NCBI GenBank assembly: GCA_035478775.1 | Contig: DATIJG010000002.1 | Coordinates: 62,001 to 126,000, forward strand | Reading direction: 5' to 3' | DNA: 64,000 bases | From: CAMLQK01 sp035478775 | Lineage (GTDB): Bacteria; Patescibacteriota; Saccharimonadia; Saccharimonadales; UBA4665 | Made by a program: the position numbers and the translations under genes | Notes under the pieces: model-generated | Seen by the model: the letters and a program-made list of their open reading frames with translations, nothing else | What the model was told of the DNA's origin: nothing | Databases searched by the model: none | Shown here: positions 33,593 to 42,356 of the stretch, piece after piece | Numbering within the stretch: position 1 is the first letter of the stretch | Layout of the letters: each line of letters starts with the position of its first letter

Positions 33593-34642
33593 ATGAAAGA
33601 GACTCACATTTCTGAACACGCTGCACTGCGTGCCGGTGCCATACTGGCCTTGAGCGCTGGTGCGGTATTGCTGCCCGCTGCAATTGCCGAAGCCGCCATG
33701 GCATCACAACCGATCACCATTGAGCAACCCGCTCACGATCCGTACCAGCCTACGCAGCATACCTCGCATTCTGTCGGCGTAAACGCGCCCTTCCCTGCGA
33801 TATACACTCATGTGCGTGCTACCGATTACCGTCCGTACGCCCGCGATTTCGCGTACAGTTCATCGTCGGTTTTAAACGTGCCTAAAAAAGAAGTAGCAGG
33901 TGTGGTTGACGCTATTGACTCACCGGCGTTGTTTATGGGCGCAAAAGTAACTATCACCGGTTGGGCTTCGGCCGAAGACAACGGCACACTACCATATGCT
34001 GGCATGCTCACACCGAGCAGCGCCAATCAAGAGCTAGCCACTAAGCGCGGTGAAGAATACATGAAAACTTTGGCGGGTGAAATGGGCACAACCGTTCAAA
34101 CTGGTAAAAATGGCGTACTTGAGACGTTCAAAAAAGACGGTGTAACAGTTAACCTGATGCCAGGCCAAGAACAGCAACTGACTGAGGCGCAAGCCAAAGA
34201 ACTCGATACTTTTGCCCACGCGCATAATTATGCGGACGCTCGCGCTATGGTTGTCGCCTATGACGCCGACCGCACGAACGCTATGGTAACGAAAAAGCTT
34301 GACGAAACACTTGCCGTATGGCGCAAAGTAGATGTGCAGGTCGAAGGCTCTTTGCCTGTGCCGGTTGTCGTTTCTGCTCCAGAGCGCTTCGAAGAACCAA
34401 TACCGGAAGAACCCGCGCTTGCAAAAGAAATTATAATTAAAAAAGTCGTACACGAAGGCAAAGGATTTGCCGCGGGCGACTTCGACGGTGCATTAACTGC
34501 CCTTGGCTTGGCGCTTGCTGTAGCCGGCGCTGTGAAACCTCGTTCGGACAATCCGAAACCGAGCCAACTGCCAAAAGAAGTGCCAGTTGAGCCAGAAACC
34601 ACCAAAGAACCTGACGAGGGGTTACTTACTGTCGTCGCCTAA
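33593..34642 (+). CDS. Exported or membrane protein with OmpA-like segment, 349 aa
   Basis: The N-terminus has a hydrophobic stretch after basic residues (AALRAGAILALSAGAVLLPAAIAEAAMA), a signal peptide or anchor with cleavage after AEA. The region VTITGWASAEDNGTLPY ... NQELATKRGEEYMKTL resembles the OmpA-family peptidoglycan-binding motif in order, but is degenerate. Near the C-terminus is a hydrophobic segment ALTALGLALAVAGAV and a charged tail. AAAGG eight nt before the ATG and a consensus promoter suggest high expression. An abundant wall-associated protein is plausible; the family is not established. Confidence 0.68.
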   Translation: MKETHISEHAALRAGAILALSAGAVLLPAAIAEAAMASQPITIEQPAHDPYQPTQHTSHSVGVNAPFPAIYTHVRATDYRPYARDFAYSSSSVLNVPKKEVAGVVDAIDSPALFMGAKVTITGWASAEDNGTLPYAGMLTPSSANQELATKRGEEYMKTLAGEMGTTVQTGKNGVLETFKKDGVTVNLMPGQEQQLTEAQAKELDTFAHAHNYADARAMVVAYDADRTNAMVTKKLDETLAVWRKVDVQVEGSLPVPVVVSAPERFEEPIPEEPALAKEIIIKKVVHEGKGFAAGDFDGALTALGLALAVAGAVKPRSDNPKPSQLPKEVPVEPETTKEPDEGLLTVVA

Positions 34643-34654
34643 GATAAGTCTAGT

Positions 34655-35674
34655 TTAAGTTTTATATCCGTTTGGGTTTTGCGACTGCCAACGCCAACTA
34701 TCTGCGCAGGCTTGTTCTAAAGTTTTTTCAGTGCGCCAACCCAGCTCGCGGGCGGCTTTAATAGCATCGGCATAACAGCTGGCGACATCGCCGGGTCGCC
34801 GGGCATCAACAATATAAGGAATCCGCTTGCCGCAGGCCTTTTCAAACGCTTTCACCATTTCAAACACGGAAATACCTTTGCCGGTGCCTAGGTTGTATAT
34901 CTCCAGCTTCCCGCTTGGTTTCATGTGCTCAAGTGCTGCCACGTGGCCTTTTGCCAGGTCGACGACGTGGATATAATCGCGCACGCCAGTGCCATCCGGT
35001 GTGTCGTAGTCGTTGCCAAAGACATGCAATTTTTTTAGACGGCCGACGGCCACTTGCGCAATGTAAGGTGTTAAGTTGTTAGGAATGTCGTTGGGGTCTT
35101 CGCCGATCCGCCCGCTTGCATGGGCACCGATGGGGTTGAAATAGCGCAGCGCGGTAATCGCCCACTCCCGATCCGCCATAACCACGTCACTGAGTATTTG
35201 CTCGATCATGTACTTGGTTTGGCCGTACGGGTTGGTAATACCCTTGCCAGTGGAGCTGGTTTCTTTTAAGGGTAATTCTGCTGGGTCGCCGTACACGGTT
35301 GCCGACGAGCTAAAAATAAGTTTTTTTACACCTTTTTCTTGCATAACTTCGCATAGCGACAGAGACGAATCGATGTTATTGCGGTAATAGTTGAGCGGCT
35401 CCCTGACTGACTTATCCACAGCCTTCAGGCCAGCAAAATGAATTGCGGCGTCAACTATGTGTTCATCAAAAATCTTACGCAGCAATTTCTTGTCGCGCAC
35501 GTCGCCTTCGTAAAAAGGAATAGTCTTGCCGGTAATTTCTTGCAACCTTTTAACAGCTTCTGGGCTGCTATTGGAAAAATTGTCAACAATAACGACGCTG
35601 TGGTTTTGCTTAATAAGCTCTACAGCGGTGTGGGAGCCGATGTACCCTGCTCCACCGGTGACGAGAATATTCAT
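34655..35674 (-). CDS. galE: UDP-glucose 4-epimerase GalE
   Basis: Interconverts UDP-glucose and UDP-galactose with tightly bound NAD. The Rossmann motif VTGGAGYIGSH at the N-terminus, the catalytic Ser in SSSATVYG and the YxxxK pair in YGQTKYMIE, and the sugar-binding RYFNPIGAH region are all present; length 339 aa is typical. It probably supplies UDP-galactose for surface glycans made by the nearby glycosyltransferases. A TATACT box ends 6 nt before the ATG at 35674, with no ribosome site. Confidence 0.96.
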   Translation of the reverse strand: MNILVTGGAGYIGSHTAVELIKQNHSVVIVDNFSNSSPEAVKRLQEITGKTIPFYEGDVRDKKLLRKIFDEHIVDAAIHFAGLKAVDKSVREPLNYYRNNIDSSLSLCEVMQEKGVKKLIFSSSATVYGDPAELPLKETSSTGKGITNPYGQTKYMIEQILSDVVMADREWAITALRYFNPIGAHASGRIGEDPNDIPNNLTPYIAQVAVGRLKKLHVFGNDYDTPDGTGVRDYIHVVDLAKGHVAALEHMKPSGKLEIYNLGTGKGISVFEMVKAFEKACGKRIPYIVDARRPGDVASCYADAIKAARELGWRTEKTLEQACADSWRWQSQNPNGYKT

Positions 35675-35680
35675 AGACTC

Positions 35681-35686
35681 AGTATA
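35681..35686 (-). promoter_or_regulatory. -10 box of galE, leaderless type
   Basis: TATACT on the minus strand ends 6 nt before the galE ATG; no Shine-Dalgarno sequence lies between. Confidence 0.6.
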
Positions 35687-35785
35687 GCGTCATATGGTAT
35701 TTTCGTGAACTTTTCGGCAAAAACAGGGGCGTTCGTTTTGCGGAAATTTGCAGGCCTACCTGTGCGCGTTTTAGGTTGCCGAAAA

Positions 35786-36976
35786 CTACATGCTCGAGGC
35801 GACGTCCACAACTTGCTGGTTGGAGAGGTCACCGGTAACTTTCATGTTGTACAGCACGCCACCGTTTACCCAAGCAGCGTTGTTGCCGTAAACGTATACT
35901 GTCCGGCCATCGTTTTGAAAAGTTTTGTGTGAATTGGTGGCTGTCGCGACGACGTTGTCGAGCAGTGTTTGGCTATCCCAGTTTGATGATTGTTGCTGTA
36001 CTTCGAAGCTACTGTCGCCAGATTGAAATTTAAAGCTGACGATGCCGTTCGATGCGTGCACCCCACCGTTTAACGCGTAGCCGACTGGCTTGAAACTTGG
36101 CAATTGGGCATGGAACCCGGCTTGCATTGAAGCAACTTTAAGCTCGATAGTCGACATGTTCATGTACGCGATAAAGCCGATAAGCACCAGTACGGACGCG
36201 AACGCCGCGCCAATTCGCGCCAAGCGTTTGCTAGGTTTTGGCGCAGGTTTGTGCATCGGTTGCTCGTGGCTGCGAGCGTTCGCAATGGCTGCTTCAAAAA
36301 TGCTAGCCGTTGCATTTTGTGCTCGCCCGGCTTGGTTCGTCTGTACTGCATGCGGCCGTGCAACATCGTAGTTGCCACGGGCGGCTTGGTAATTTTGGCG
36401 TACTGGCCGCTTCACAGCCGAACTGCTTTGGCTAGCCTGGGCGACAAGTTCACCTGTACCCGTCGTTACCTCGGCTTTAGCAAAGCGCTTAATGTGCTGA
36501 CTACGGTTTACACTGCCGGCGCGCACTAAACGGCTTTCATCAATGTTTTGAGCTGATTTTTTGAGCTGCGGCACGGCGACAGCCGATTTTTGAGCAGGGG
36601 CAATTTCACTGGGCTTTTGAGTTTTGATAGCCGGTTTAAGGGCTGCATTGGGTTTTTTAACCGTTTTACGCATTAAAGTTTGTGCCCGTTGGGGTTTGTG
36701 GCTTTGGGCTGGTTTTATCTCGCTGACGCTCCGGCGTTTTTGGGCAGGAACCATGCTTGCCGGTTTCGCCTGCTGTTTTATGACAACTTGCGCATGACTC
36801 GACTGCTGCACCGAAGTATTTGCTTTGCTGGGATGTATAAAACCATCTACGACACGGCTCGTATGGCGTGCAGTATTAGCTACGGTTTTGTGGGGCGCAG
36901 AGATTTCACCAAGCAGTGACCCAGTGCGGGCGTCATACCGTTTTCCGTTAATTTCGATGGTTGTATTTTTCCCCAC
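35786..36976 (-). CDS. Single-pass membrane protein with long basic cytoplasmic region, about 396 aa
   Basis: The frame is open from 37033, and ATG codons lie at 37033 and 37015; the GTG at 36976 follows an AAAAGGG site by 11 nt and begins the conserved-looking GKNTTIEINGKRYDARTGSLLG. About 230 polar, Lys/Gln/Ala-rich residues follow, then one membrane helix (ARIGAAFASVLVLIGFIAYM) and a ~130-residue outer domain (QAGFHAQLPSFKPVGYALNG ... AAWVNGGVLYNMKV) rich in strands. The family is not recognised, though this architecture is common in Patescibacteria. Divergent from the PEGA gene. Confidence 0.75.
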   Translation of the reverse strand: MGKNTTIEINGKRYDARTGSLLGEISAPHKTVANTARHTSRVVDGFIHPSKANTSVQQSSHAQVVIKQQAKPASMVPAQKRRSVSEIKPAQSHKPQRAQTLMRKTVKKPNAALKPAIKTQKPSEIAPAQKSAVAVPQLKKSAQNIDESRLVRAGSVNRSQHIKRFAKAEVTTGTGELVAQASQSSSAVKRPVRQNYQAARGNYDVARPHAVQTNQAGRAQNATASIFEAAIANARSHEQPMHKPAPKPSKRLARIGAAFASVLVLIGFIAYMNMSTIELKVASMQAGFHAQLPSFKPVGYALNGGVHASNGIVSFKFQSGDSSFEVQQQSSNWDSQTLLDNVVATATNSHKTFQNDGRTVYVYGNNAAWVNGGVLYNMKVTGDLSNQQVVDVASSM

Positions 36977-37108
36977 AGAATCGCTTACCCTTTTAATTTC
37001 ATGACACTTATGCATAAATAGTACCGCAAACATTCGGTGCTTCGCAAGTCGTAACCTTTAAAAATATCTAGCCAAAGCCCGCGGCAGGTATATAATATAT
37101 GGTACTGT

Positions 37109-38614
37109 ATGGATTTCCTTGACCCCAAAAAACAAAAAACCTATCGCATCCGCATGATTATCGGCTATTGCTTAGTAGCGATCGCACTTTTATTGGCGAC
37201 GACGGTGCTGGTGGAATTGGCCAGCGGTTACGGTATTGATAAAAACGGCCAGATCATTCAGAATGGCATGATTTTTATGAGCTCTACGCCGAGTCCGGCG
37301 CAGATTTATATCGATGGCGCGCGCTATAAGAGTGATACCAATGTACGCATCCCCCTGCCTTCTGGTCAGTATACCGTTGAGCTCCGGCGCAGCGGCTATA
37401 GTACCTGGAAGCGCGCTATCAGTGTCGACGGAGGCATTGTTACGCACTATGATTACCCGTTTTTGTTCCCGGCAAAACCGCAGACGGCAGTAATCAAAAA
37501 TTACGACACTAAGGTGAATTTGGCTACCCAAAGTCCCGACCGCCATTGGGGATTGCTGCAACAAGGGTCATCGTTGAAGCATTTTGAGGTATACGACCTC
37601 ACCCAACCAAAGCAGGCACCGAAAGATATTACTTTGCCCGACACAGTGCTGACCACGACGCAAACTAACACTGCTGAAAGTTGGAATCTGGTGCAGTGGT
37701 CGACCGACAACAAGCACGTGGTGCTCAAACACAGCTTTACCAAAAATGGCCAGCCAGCCTATGAGTATATTTTAGTGGACCGTTCCGACGCCAGCCAATC
37801 TGTTAACCTAACACAGGCGTGGGGCGTAAACCCGACCTCGATAGAGCTGCGCAACCAACGCTACGACCAGTATTATTTATACGACCAAGCAAATCAGACA
37901 CTTAATACGGCCACGCTAAAGCAGCCGACACCGCAAAGTTATCTTGACCATGTGTTGGCATTTAAGTCGTACGGTGACAATATTATGCTGTACGCCACGA
38001 CAAAAAATGCCGCTCCTGGCAAGGTAGACGTAGTATGGCACGACGGCAGTAATAATTACACGCTCAAAGTTATCGGCACCAGCGCAGCTGGTCAATATTT
38101 GCTCGACCTTACGCAGTACAGTGGTGATTGGTACGTTGCCCTTGGTGACCCGACCGACAATAAAGTATATATCTACAAGAATCCGGCCGACGTTATAAGC
38201 GCAAAAGATATTTTGGTGCCAGTGCATATTTTGAAGGCACCCGGCGCGACATACCTTGACTTCTCAGACAACGCGCGCTTTATTATGGCCGAAAACGGCT
38301 CGCAATTTGCAGTGTACGATGCCGAAAATGATAAAGGCTATGTGTACGACCAGGCTGCCAAGATGCCGCTCGATGCGCCACAAACACATGCGATCTGGAT
38401 GGATGGCCATCGCCTTACCTACGTCAGTAAGGGTAAACTGGTGGTGTTCGACTTCGATAGTGCCAACCCCGTAACACTGAACGCCGCCGACAGTAGCTAC
38501 TTGCCGATGTTTAGCAACGACTATAAGTATGTATACACCATGAGCGCTTCAGCCGATGCCCAAAAACCGGCAAACTTCGACCAGACCGCCCTTCGCACTC
38601 CGCAAGATTTGTAG
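37109..38614 (+). CDS. Membrane-anchored PEGA-domain protein, 501 aa
   Basis: One N-terminal membrane helix (IIGYCLVAIALLLATTVLVEL), then a PEGA domain (residues ~50-115: STPSPAQIYIDGARYKSDTN ... PSGQYTVELRRSGYSTWKR), which is a surface carbohydrate- or wall-related beta module, and a ~350-residue region of repeated strand pairs that looks like a beta-propeller (HWGLLQQGSSLKHFEVYDL, NKHVVLKHSF, GDWYVALGDPTDNKVYIYK, NARFIMAENGSQFAVYDAEN). The exposed domain probably binds polymers or proteins outside the cell. TATAAT at 37091-37096 lies 12 nt before the ATG. Confidence 0.82.
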   Translation: MDFLDPKKQKTYRIRMIIGYCLVAIALLLATTVLVELASGYGIDKNGQIIQNGMIFMSSTPSPAQIYIDGARYKSDTNVRIPLPSGQYTVELRRSGYSTWKRAISVDGGIVTHYDYPFLFPAKPQTAVIKNYDTKVNLATQSPDRHWGLLQQGSSLKHFEVYDLTQPKQAPKDITLPDTVLTTTQTNTAESWNLVQWSTDNKHVVLKHSFTKNGQPAYEYILVDRSDASQSVNLTQAWGVNPTSIELRNQRYDQYYLYDQANQTLNTATLKQPTPQSYLDHVLAFKSYGDNIMLYATTKNAAPGKVDVVWHDGSNNYTLKVIGTSAAGQYLLDLTQYSGDWYVALGDPTDNKVYIYKNPADVISAKDILVPVHILKAPGATYLDFSDNARFIMAENGSQFAVYDAENDKGYVYDQAAKMPLDAPQTHAIWMDGHRLTYVSKGKLVVFDFDSANPVTLNAADSSYLPMFSNDYKYVYTMSASADAQKPANFDQTALRTPQDL

Positions 38615-38648
38615 TACTATGAAAGCTTGTCTGTAAAAAGGGGGAATT

Positions 38649-39275
38649 ATGTCTGAACAGGTTTTAGGGCGAAAAATTGCAAATATGCCCTTGTGGGTAC
38701 GCGCCGCCGCTATCGGTGGTTTAGGTGTAGGTGTAATGTTTGGGCTGGCTGGCTGCGGTAGTTCTGCTGAAGGGTCGAACAGTTCAGGTGGTGTGGGTGT
38801 AAACCAAACTTCAAGCCCCGAACTTCCTCCGGTGAACCCCTCCTCGCGTTGTCCTATCAAAGAGGTTGGTTGTCACGATGCACCAAGCACATCAGCTCCC
38901 GGCGATGTGGGGAAATCGCATGGCGAAGACTCAATCCCAAACGCCACAAGCAAGAGTGCTGAAGATGTAAAATTCGTCTTTAACTCAGAATGCCTGCCCC
39001 AGAATTTAGCTGACCCAAACAAACGGACATGCTTAAACGTGATTCAGGTGTATTCTAACCCCCAGGAAGATGGCAGAGGCAGCGCTACCGGTACATTTAT
39101 GAACGGCGACAACACTGCGACTGCAGGATGCTTTGTTATCGGCCGCGAAGTGACGCGCCAAGCCAATGAATATCCTGGCGAAGACAGCACATGGTATCGC
39201 ATAAATGAAGCTGGCCGCGAGTACTATGCGACTGGCGCTTACGGCGCTCCAGCTAACTCGGTCAACCACTGCTAA
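38649..39275 (+). CDS. Putative lipoprotein, 208 aa
   Basis: A signal peptide with lipobox: basic start, hydrophobic AAAIGGLGVGVMFGLAGC, with the Cys followed by a Gly/Ser-rich spacer. The mature part has eight further Cys, which suggests disulfides (compare the VKOR gene in this window), and a C-terminal beta module (SATGTFMNGDNTATAGCFVIGREV ... WYRINEAGREYYATGAYG) that resembles a bacterial SH3-like domain. AAGGGGG precedes the ATG closely. It follows the PEGA gene by 34 nt, so the two may be co-transcribed. Confidence 0.72.
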   Translation: MSEQVLGRKIANMPLWVRAAAIGGLGVGVMFGLAGCGSSAEGSNSSGGVGVNQTSSPELPPVNPSSRCPIKEVGCHDAPSTSAPGDVGKSHGEDSIPNATSKSAEDVKFVFNSECLPQNLADPNKRTCLNVIQVYSNPQEDGRGSATGTFMNGDNTATAGCFVIGREVTRQANEYPGEDSTWYRINEAGREYYATGAYGAPANSVNHC

Positions 39276-39296
39276 AGTTAAGGCTTGGCCAACCTA

Positions 39297-40835
39297 TTAA
39301 TGGAACCAGCTAATAATGCGCTGCCATAGCGTCGGCCCATTGCCGGCGATTTGCATTGGCGTGGTAGCGGTCGCAACCGGCGTGGCATTAGCATTGGTAT
39401 TGGGGTCGGGGCTAATTTGCTCGCCCCATACCACCAGACGGTTTAACGATGTGCCCGGCGGATCGCATGTGATAAGCGTGGCGGTCGCAGTTTTGCCAGC
39501 AACCGGGTCGAGCACCGATACTGTGCTGGGGCTGACAATCTGCTTGTCGTACACCCGATACGAATACACTTTGTCGTTGTAGGTAAGGTAAAAAATGTCG
39601 CCTGGTACCAGGGTATGCAACAATACAAAAGCAAACTTATATTTGCCAGGGTTGAAAATGTTGTTACTAGAGTGGCCGAAAATGGCTGTATTGCCCTTTT
39701 CGCCTGGTTTTGAAGTCGACGGATAATGCACAGTGCCATCGTTTAGAGCACTCTCGATAACTTTTTCATCGGTGGTGGTTTGGGTATAATCAACGGGAAT
39801 CTCAACGTTAATTTTGGGGATGATAACTTCGGGCGTGCTGCTCGGTGCCACACTATTGGCGTCTAAAATAATTGGCGTCGCCCCAGCGTGGCGGCTCGGC
39901 TGGATAAATGGTGTAATAATAACTTCGTTAAACAAACCGAACAGCACAATGAGTAGCACCAGCGAGCCGGTTCCCAACCCGAACACGAGCGACTTTAAAT
40001 GCTGCTTGGTTTTGATTTGCAGCTGCGTGTTAAGTTTGATGCGCTGTTTAATCTGACGCTTAATGGCCGCAACTTGTTTGTTTTGTATTTTGGTCGGAGC
40101 TTCACTAGGTACATGTTCGGCGACTACTATGCCGCCTTCGACTGGCTCAATTGGTTTTATACCGGCCCGTTTTGTTGTGTTGCGAGCTGCCCGATACGGG
40201 AGTGCTTTCACGGAAGTATGAGGCGCTGCTGGCGCGAGCTGCGTGGCTTCGTGTGCTTTGGCGGCTTGGGGCTGGGCGGCCACAAACTGGCCGTAGGTTG
40301 TGGCCCGCTGGTTATTTGCCGCGTAAAAATCTTGCCACACGGCGTGCTTGTCGGCGTCGGAAAGGTTGGCGTAGTAGCTGTGCCAAGCTGTTTGAATTTC
40401 GGCCAGCGATTTCCCGCTAGTGCTTAAATCGTGCATAAACTGCTGGTGTGAGTTGAGCGTACTCGCCTGCATGGTGGGCAAATGTTCGATAATTTGCTCT
40501 TCGGCTTTCGCGTCAGGTTCCTGTGCGTAAAGGTTTTCCAGCTTGCGCCGGATGAGGTCGACGGCAGCATTCGGCTCGTCAATATTTTTTGCTTGCGGGT
40601 GTGCGGCAGCCTCGGCTTGTTGCCTGCTATGGTTGCTGTCTTGGGTCTGCCCTGCGCCTTGCGCGGCTGGCAACACATGTGCGGCCGGGTGTGCTGGGTG
40701 GACGCTCGCCCCTTGCAAATCATCGCTTACAGGGTGAAGTGTACGGCCGTGGCGGTTCGGTAGCACATAACCAGCGTTGTTTTGGGCACGCTTGTCATCT
40801 TCATCATCGGGGGCAAATAAGGGATTTATGACCAT
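39297..40835 (-). CDS. Membrane-anchored sortase with long cytoplasmic N-terminus, 512 aa
   Basis: The start at 40835 (MVINPLFAPDDEDD) is chosen because the longer frame would run through tRNA-Leu. About 310 residues of polar, Ala/Gln/His-rich sequence precede one membrane helix (LVFGLGTGSLVLLIVLFGLF) and a sortase domain: PKINVEIPVDY, GHSSNN (catalytic His), TATLITCDPPGTSLNRLVVWG (catalytic Cys and Arg). Sortases cleave LPxTG-like signals and link proteins to the envelope. No LPxTG protein occurs in the window. Such a long N-terminus is unusual for the family. Confidence 0.9.
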   Translation of the reverse strand: MVINPLFAPDDEDDKRAQNNAGYVLPNRHGRTLHPVSDDLQGASVHPAHPAAHVLPAAQGAGQTQDSNHSRQQAEAAAHPQAKNIDEPNAAVDLIRRKLENLYAQEPDAKAEEQIIEHLPTMQASTLNSHQQFMHDLSTSGKSLAEIQTAWHSYYANLSDADKHAVWQDFYAANNQRATTYGQFVAAQPQAAKAHEATQLAPAAPHTSVKALPYRAARNTTKRAGIKPIEPVEGGIVVAEHVPSEAPTKIQNKQVAAIKRQIKQRIKLNTQLQIKTKQHLKSLVFGLGTGSLVLLIVLFGLFNEVIITPFIQPSRHAGATPIILDANSVAPSSTPEVIIPKINVEIPVDYTQTTTDEKVIESALNDGTVHYPSTSKPGEKGNTAIFGHSSNNIFNPGKYKFAFVLLHTLVPGDIFYLTYNDKVYSYRVYDKQIVSPSTVSVLDPVAGKTATATLITCDPPGTSLNRLVVWGEQISPDPNTNANATPVATATTPMQIAGNGPTLWQRIISWFH

Positions 40836-40927
40836 TCTATAAAACTTTGAAACGATTATGCTCGCTTTATCTCTTATAGTATAGTACAATATGCTGCATT
40901 GAGCCGCTAATTTAGTTAGCACCCTTT

Positions 40928-41014
40928 GGGCGGGTGGCGGAATTGGTAGACGCGCTGGACTCAAAATCCTGTGAACGTAAGTTCGTGAGGGTTCGATTCC
41001 CTCCTCGCCCACCA
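40928..41014 (+). tRNA. tRNA-Leu (CAA)
   Basis: An 87-nt class II tRNA: acceptor GGGCGGG pairing with CTCGCCC, D arm with AATTGGTAGACGC, anticodon loop CTCAAAA giving CAA, a long variable arm GTGAACGTAAGTTCGTG-like, T arm AGGGTTCGATTCCCT, discriminator A and encoded CCA. It reads TTG codons. Confidence 0.95.
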
Positions 41015-41022
41015 AATAAAGC

Positions 41023-41047
41023 AGCCAACGAAAAAGTTGGCTTTTTT
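41023..41047 (+). terminator. Intrinsic terminator of tRNA-Leu
   Basis: Stem AGCCAAC with GTTGGCT, extended by AAATAAA/TTTATTT flanks, followed by a run of six T, 9 nt after the tRNA. Confidence 0.88.
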
Positions 41048-41113
41048 ATTTGGCGATGGTTTTTTGGCGTCGAACGCCCATTAAGATACCGCAAGAGCCT
41101 GGCGGCGTAACTT

Positions 41114-41803
41114 TTATAGGTGTGGCTGGTGTAAAAATGCCAGGATGCCGTTTAAGACGAGCAGTGTACCTAAAGTAAAGCTGGTGAGCATCACGGTTTT
41201 GTTTGCTGACGTACTCAGCATGGTGCGCACTCGCGCCAGCAAATGGGTACGGTGTGCTTTTGGCGTAGCAATAAATGCACCTACGATCGCAGCTTGAAAG
41301 ACGAGTGCCGGAACGGTATAGGCTACGACCGCCCCGCTCATCTGTAAAATGTTTAGATGCAGCGTTCCGACTTTAATCATGGCTACGATAAACACTACAT
41401 CTACCAGCGATTGGATAGTGACCAGCTCGGCCCCAAAAACAAACAGCTGCCAGGCCTTAAAGCCTTTTCGTTCGAGCTGGCTGGGTCCTTTTATACTTTC
41501 ACGCTTGCTGCGCATTTGCCGAAACACAACGCCGCCTACCGCCAACAAAATAGTACCCGCAATAATTTCAACTGTCGGCACCAACCAGGTGTGCGCGTTC
41601 TCAAAATTGAGCACTGTCCGCCCCGCTCCTTCGGCAAATATAATGCCCATAGCCATAAGTGCCACAAAGCTGCCGCCCAAAAACGCTAAACTGCGGCACA
41701 AGGGCTGTTTTTGGGAAAGCAAAATAGGCATGGCGGCTAAACCTACAGGGTCAATTGCCGCCAGCCCTAAAAGTGCCAATGATGCCAATAGGCCAAATGT
41801 CAT
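41114..41803 (-). CDS. GAP/Sap-family (LysE-like) membrane protein, 229 aa
   Basis: Six predicted helices with the LysE/GAP layout: MTFGLLASLALLGLAAIDPVGLAAMPILL, a second helix GSFVALMAMGIIFA, a third with VEIIAGTILLAVGGVVF, a charged loop (RSKRESIKGPSQLERKGFK), then FVFGAELVTIQSLVDVVFIVAMI and two more. The DPVG motif in helix 1 and mirrored halves fit the GAP (Sap) family, whose mycobacterial members help export lipids; LysE-type amino-acid or metabolite export is an alternative. TAAAAT ends 6 nt before the ATG. Confidence 0.75.
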   Translation of the reverse strand: MTFGLLASLALLGLAAIDPVGLAAMPILLSQKQPLCRSLAFLGGSFVALMAMGIIFAEGAGRTVLNFENAHTWLVPTVEIIAGTILLAVGGVVFRQMRSKRESIKGPSQLERKGFKAWQLFVFGAELVTIQSLVDVVFIVAMIKVGTLHLNILQMSGAVVAYTVPALVFQAAIVGAFIATPKAHRTHLLARVRTMLSTSANKTVMLTSFTLGTLLVLNGILAFLHQPHL

Positions 41804-41809
41804 GCTTTT

Positions 41810-41815
41810 ATTTTA
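41810..41815 (-). promoter_or_regulatory. -10 box of the GAP-family gene, leaderless type
   Basis: TAAAAT on the minus strand ends 6 nt before the ATG at 41803. Confidence 0.5.
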
Positions 41816-42217
41816 GCGCACAAGAGCCGAAGGCTGATACTTTGCCTCGCTAAATGCCAGCATCGGGTACCCGATAAACGGCAAGAAAATAAACAGTAAC
41901 GTGTAGCCGGCTCCTTTACCGAAAGACTTGGCAAGATCGTGCGCGATAAAAATGCCTACAAAAAAGTTCACTACCGGAATAACAAGCAAAAATAGCCACC
42001 ACCACGGGCGTTTTACAACACGCAGTTGAACAAGGATGTTGTAAATCGGGATAATTGCCGCCCAGCCCGGTTGCCCAGCCTTTTTAAAAATTTTCCAAAG
42101 AGAGGCGATTATTAGCACGAGTACAATGGCGCCTAAAACACCTTCGCCTGGCGAATAACTGCTAGAGCTTGACGCAAAAACATGCCATTGCGACGGCAAA
42201 TATTGTAAACTTGACAT
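41813..42217 (-). CDS. DUF5684 membrane protein, 134 aa
   Basis: Three to four helices with the DUF5684 signature KIFKKAGQPGWAAIIPIYNI, then VKRPWWWLFLLVIPVVNFFV and DLAKSFGKGAGYTLLFIFLPFIGYPMLAFSEAKY. The family is often next to signal peptidase or secretion genes and has no assigned function. GAAAGG precedes the ATG. It ends 10 nt before the GAP-family gene on the same strand, and its stop overlaps the promoter of that gene. Confidence 0.85.
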   Translation of the reverse strand: MSSLQYLPSQWHVFASSSSSYSPGEGVLGAIVLVLIIASLWKIFKKAGQPGWAAIIPIYNILVQLRVVKRPWWWLFLLVIPVVNFFVGIFIAHDLAKSFGKGAGYTLLFIFLPFIGYPMLAFSEAKYQPSALVR

Positions 42218-42341
42218 GGCTATATACCTTTCTAAACAGATTATATCGACATACTAACAACATTTCTGTGAAAGCGCTAGTGGTTTCTACAGCTAACCTT
42301 AAGCTTTGGGCTTTTGCTGGCCAGGAGCCGTTGTTTTTTGA

Positions 42342-42347
42342 TATATT
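42342..42347 (+). promoter_or_regulatory. -10 box of the aclBA operon
   Basis: TATATT ends 9 nt before the ATG at 42357, with no ribosome site in the gap. The divergent DUF5684 gene starts at 42217, so the shared regulatory region is about 140 bp. Confidence 0.45.
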
Positions 42348-42356
42348 GAATGTAGT

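Noticed and set aside
40836..41015. N-terminal extension of the sortase frame
   Set aside because: It would be translated from the complement of tRNA-Leu (40928-41014); the ATG at 40835 is the sensible start.
35786..41015. Sortase substrate with LPxTG motif among the neighbouring exported proteins
   Set aside because: None of the exported proteins here ends in LPxTG, a hydrophobic helix and a basic tail.
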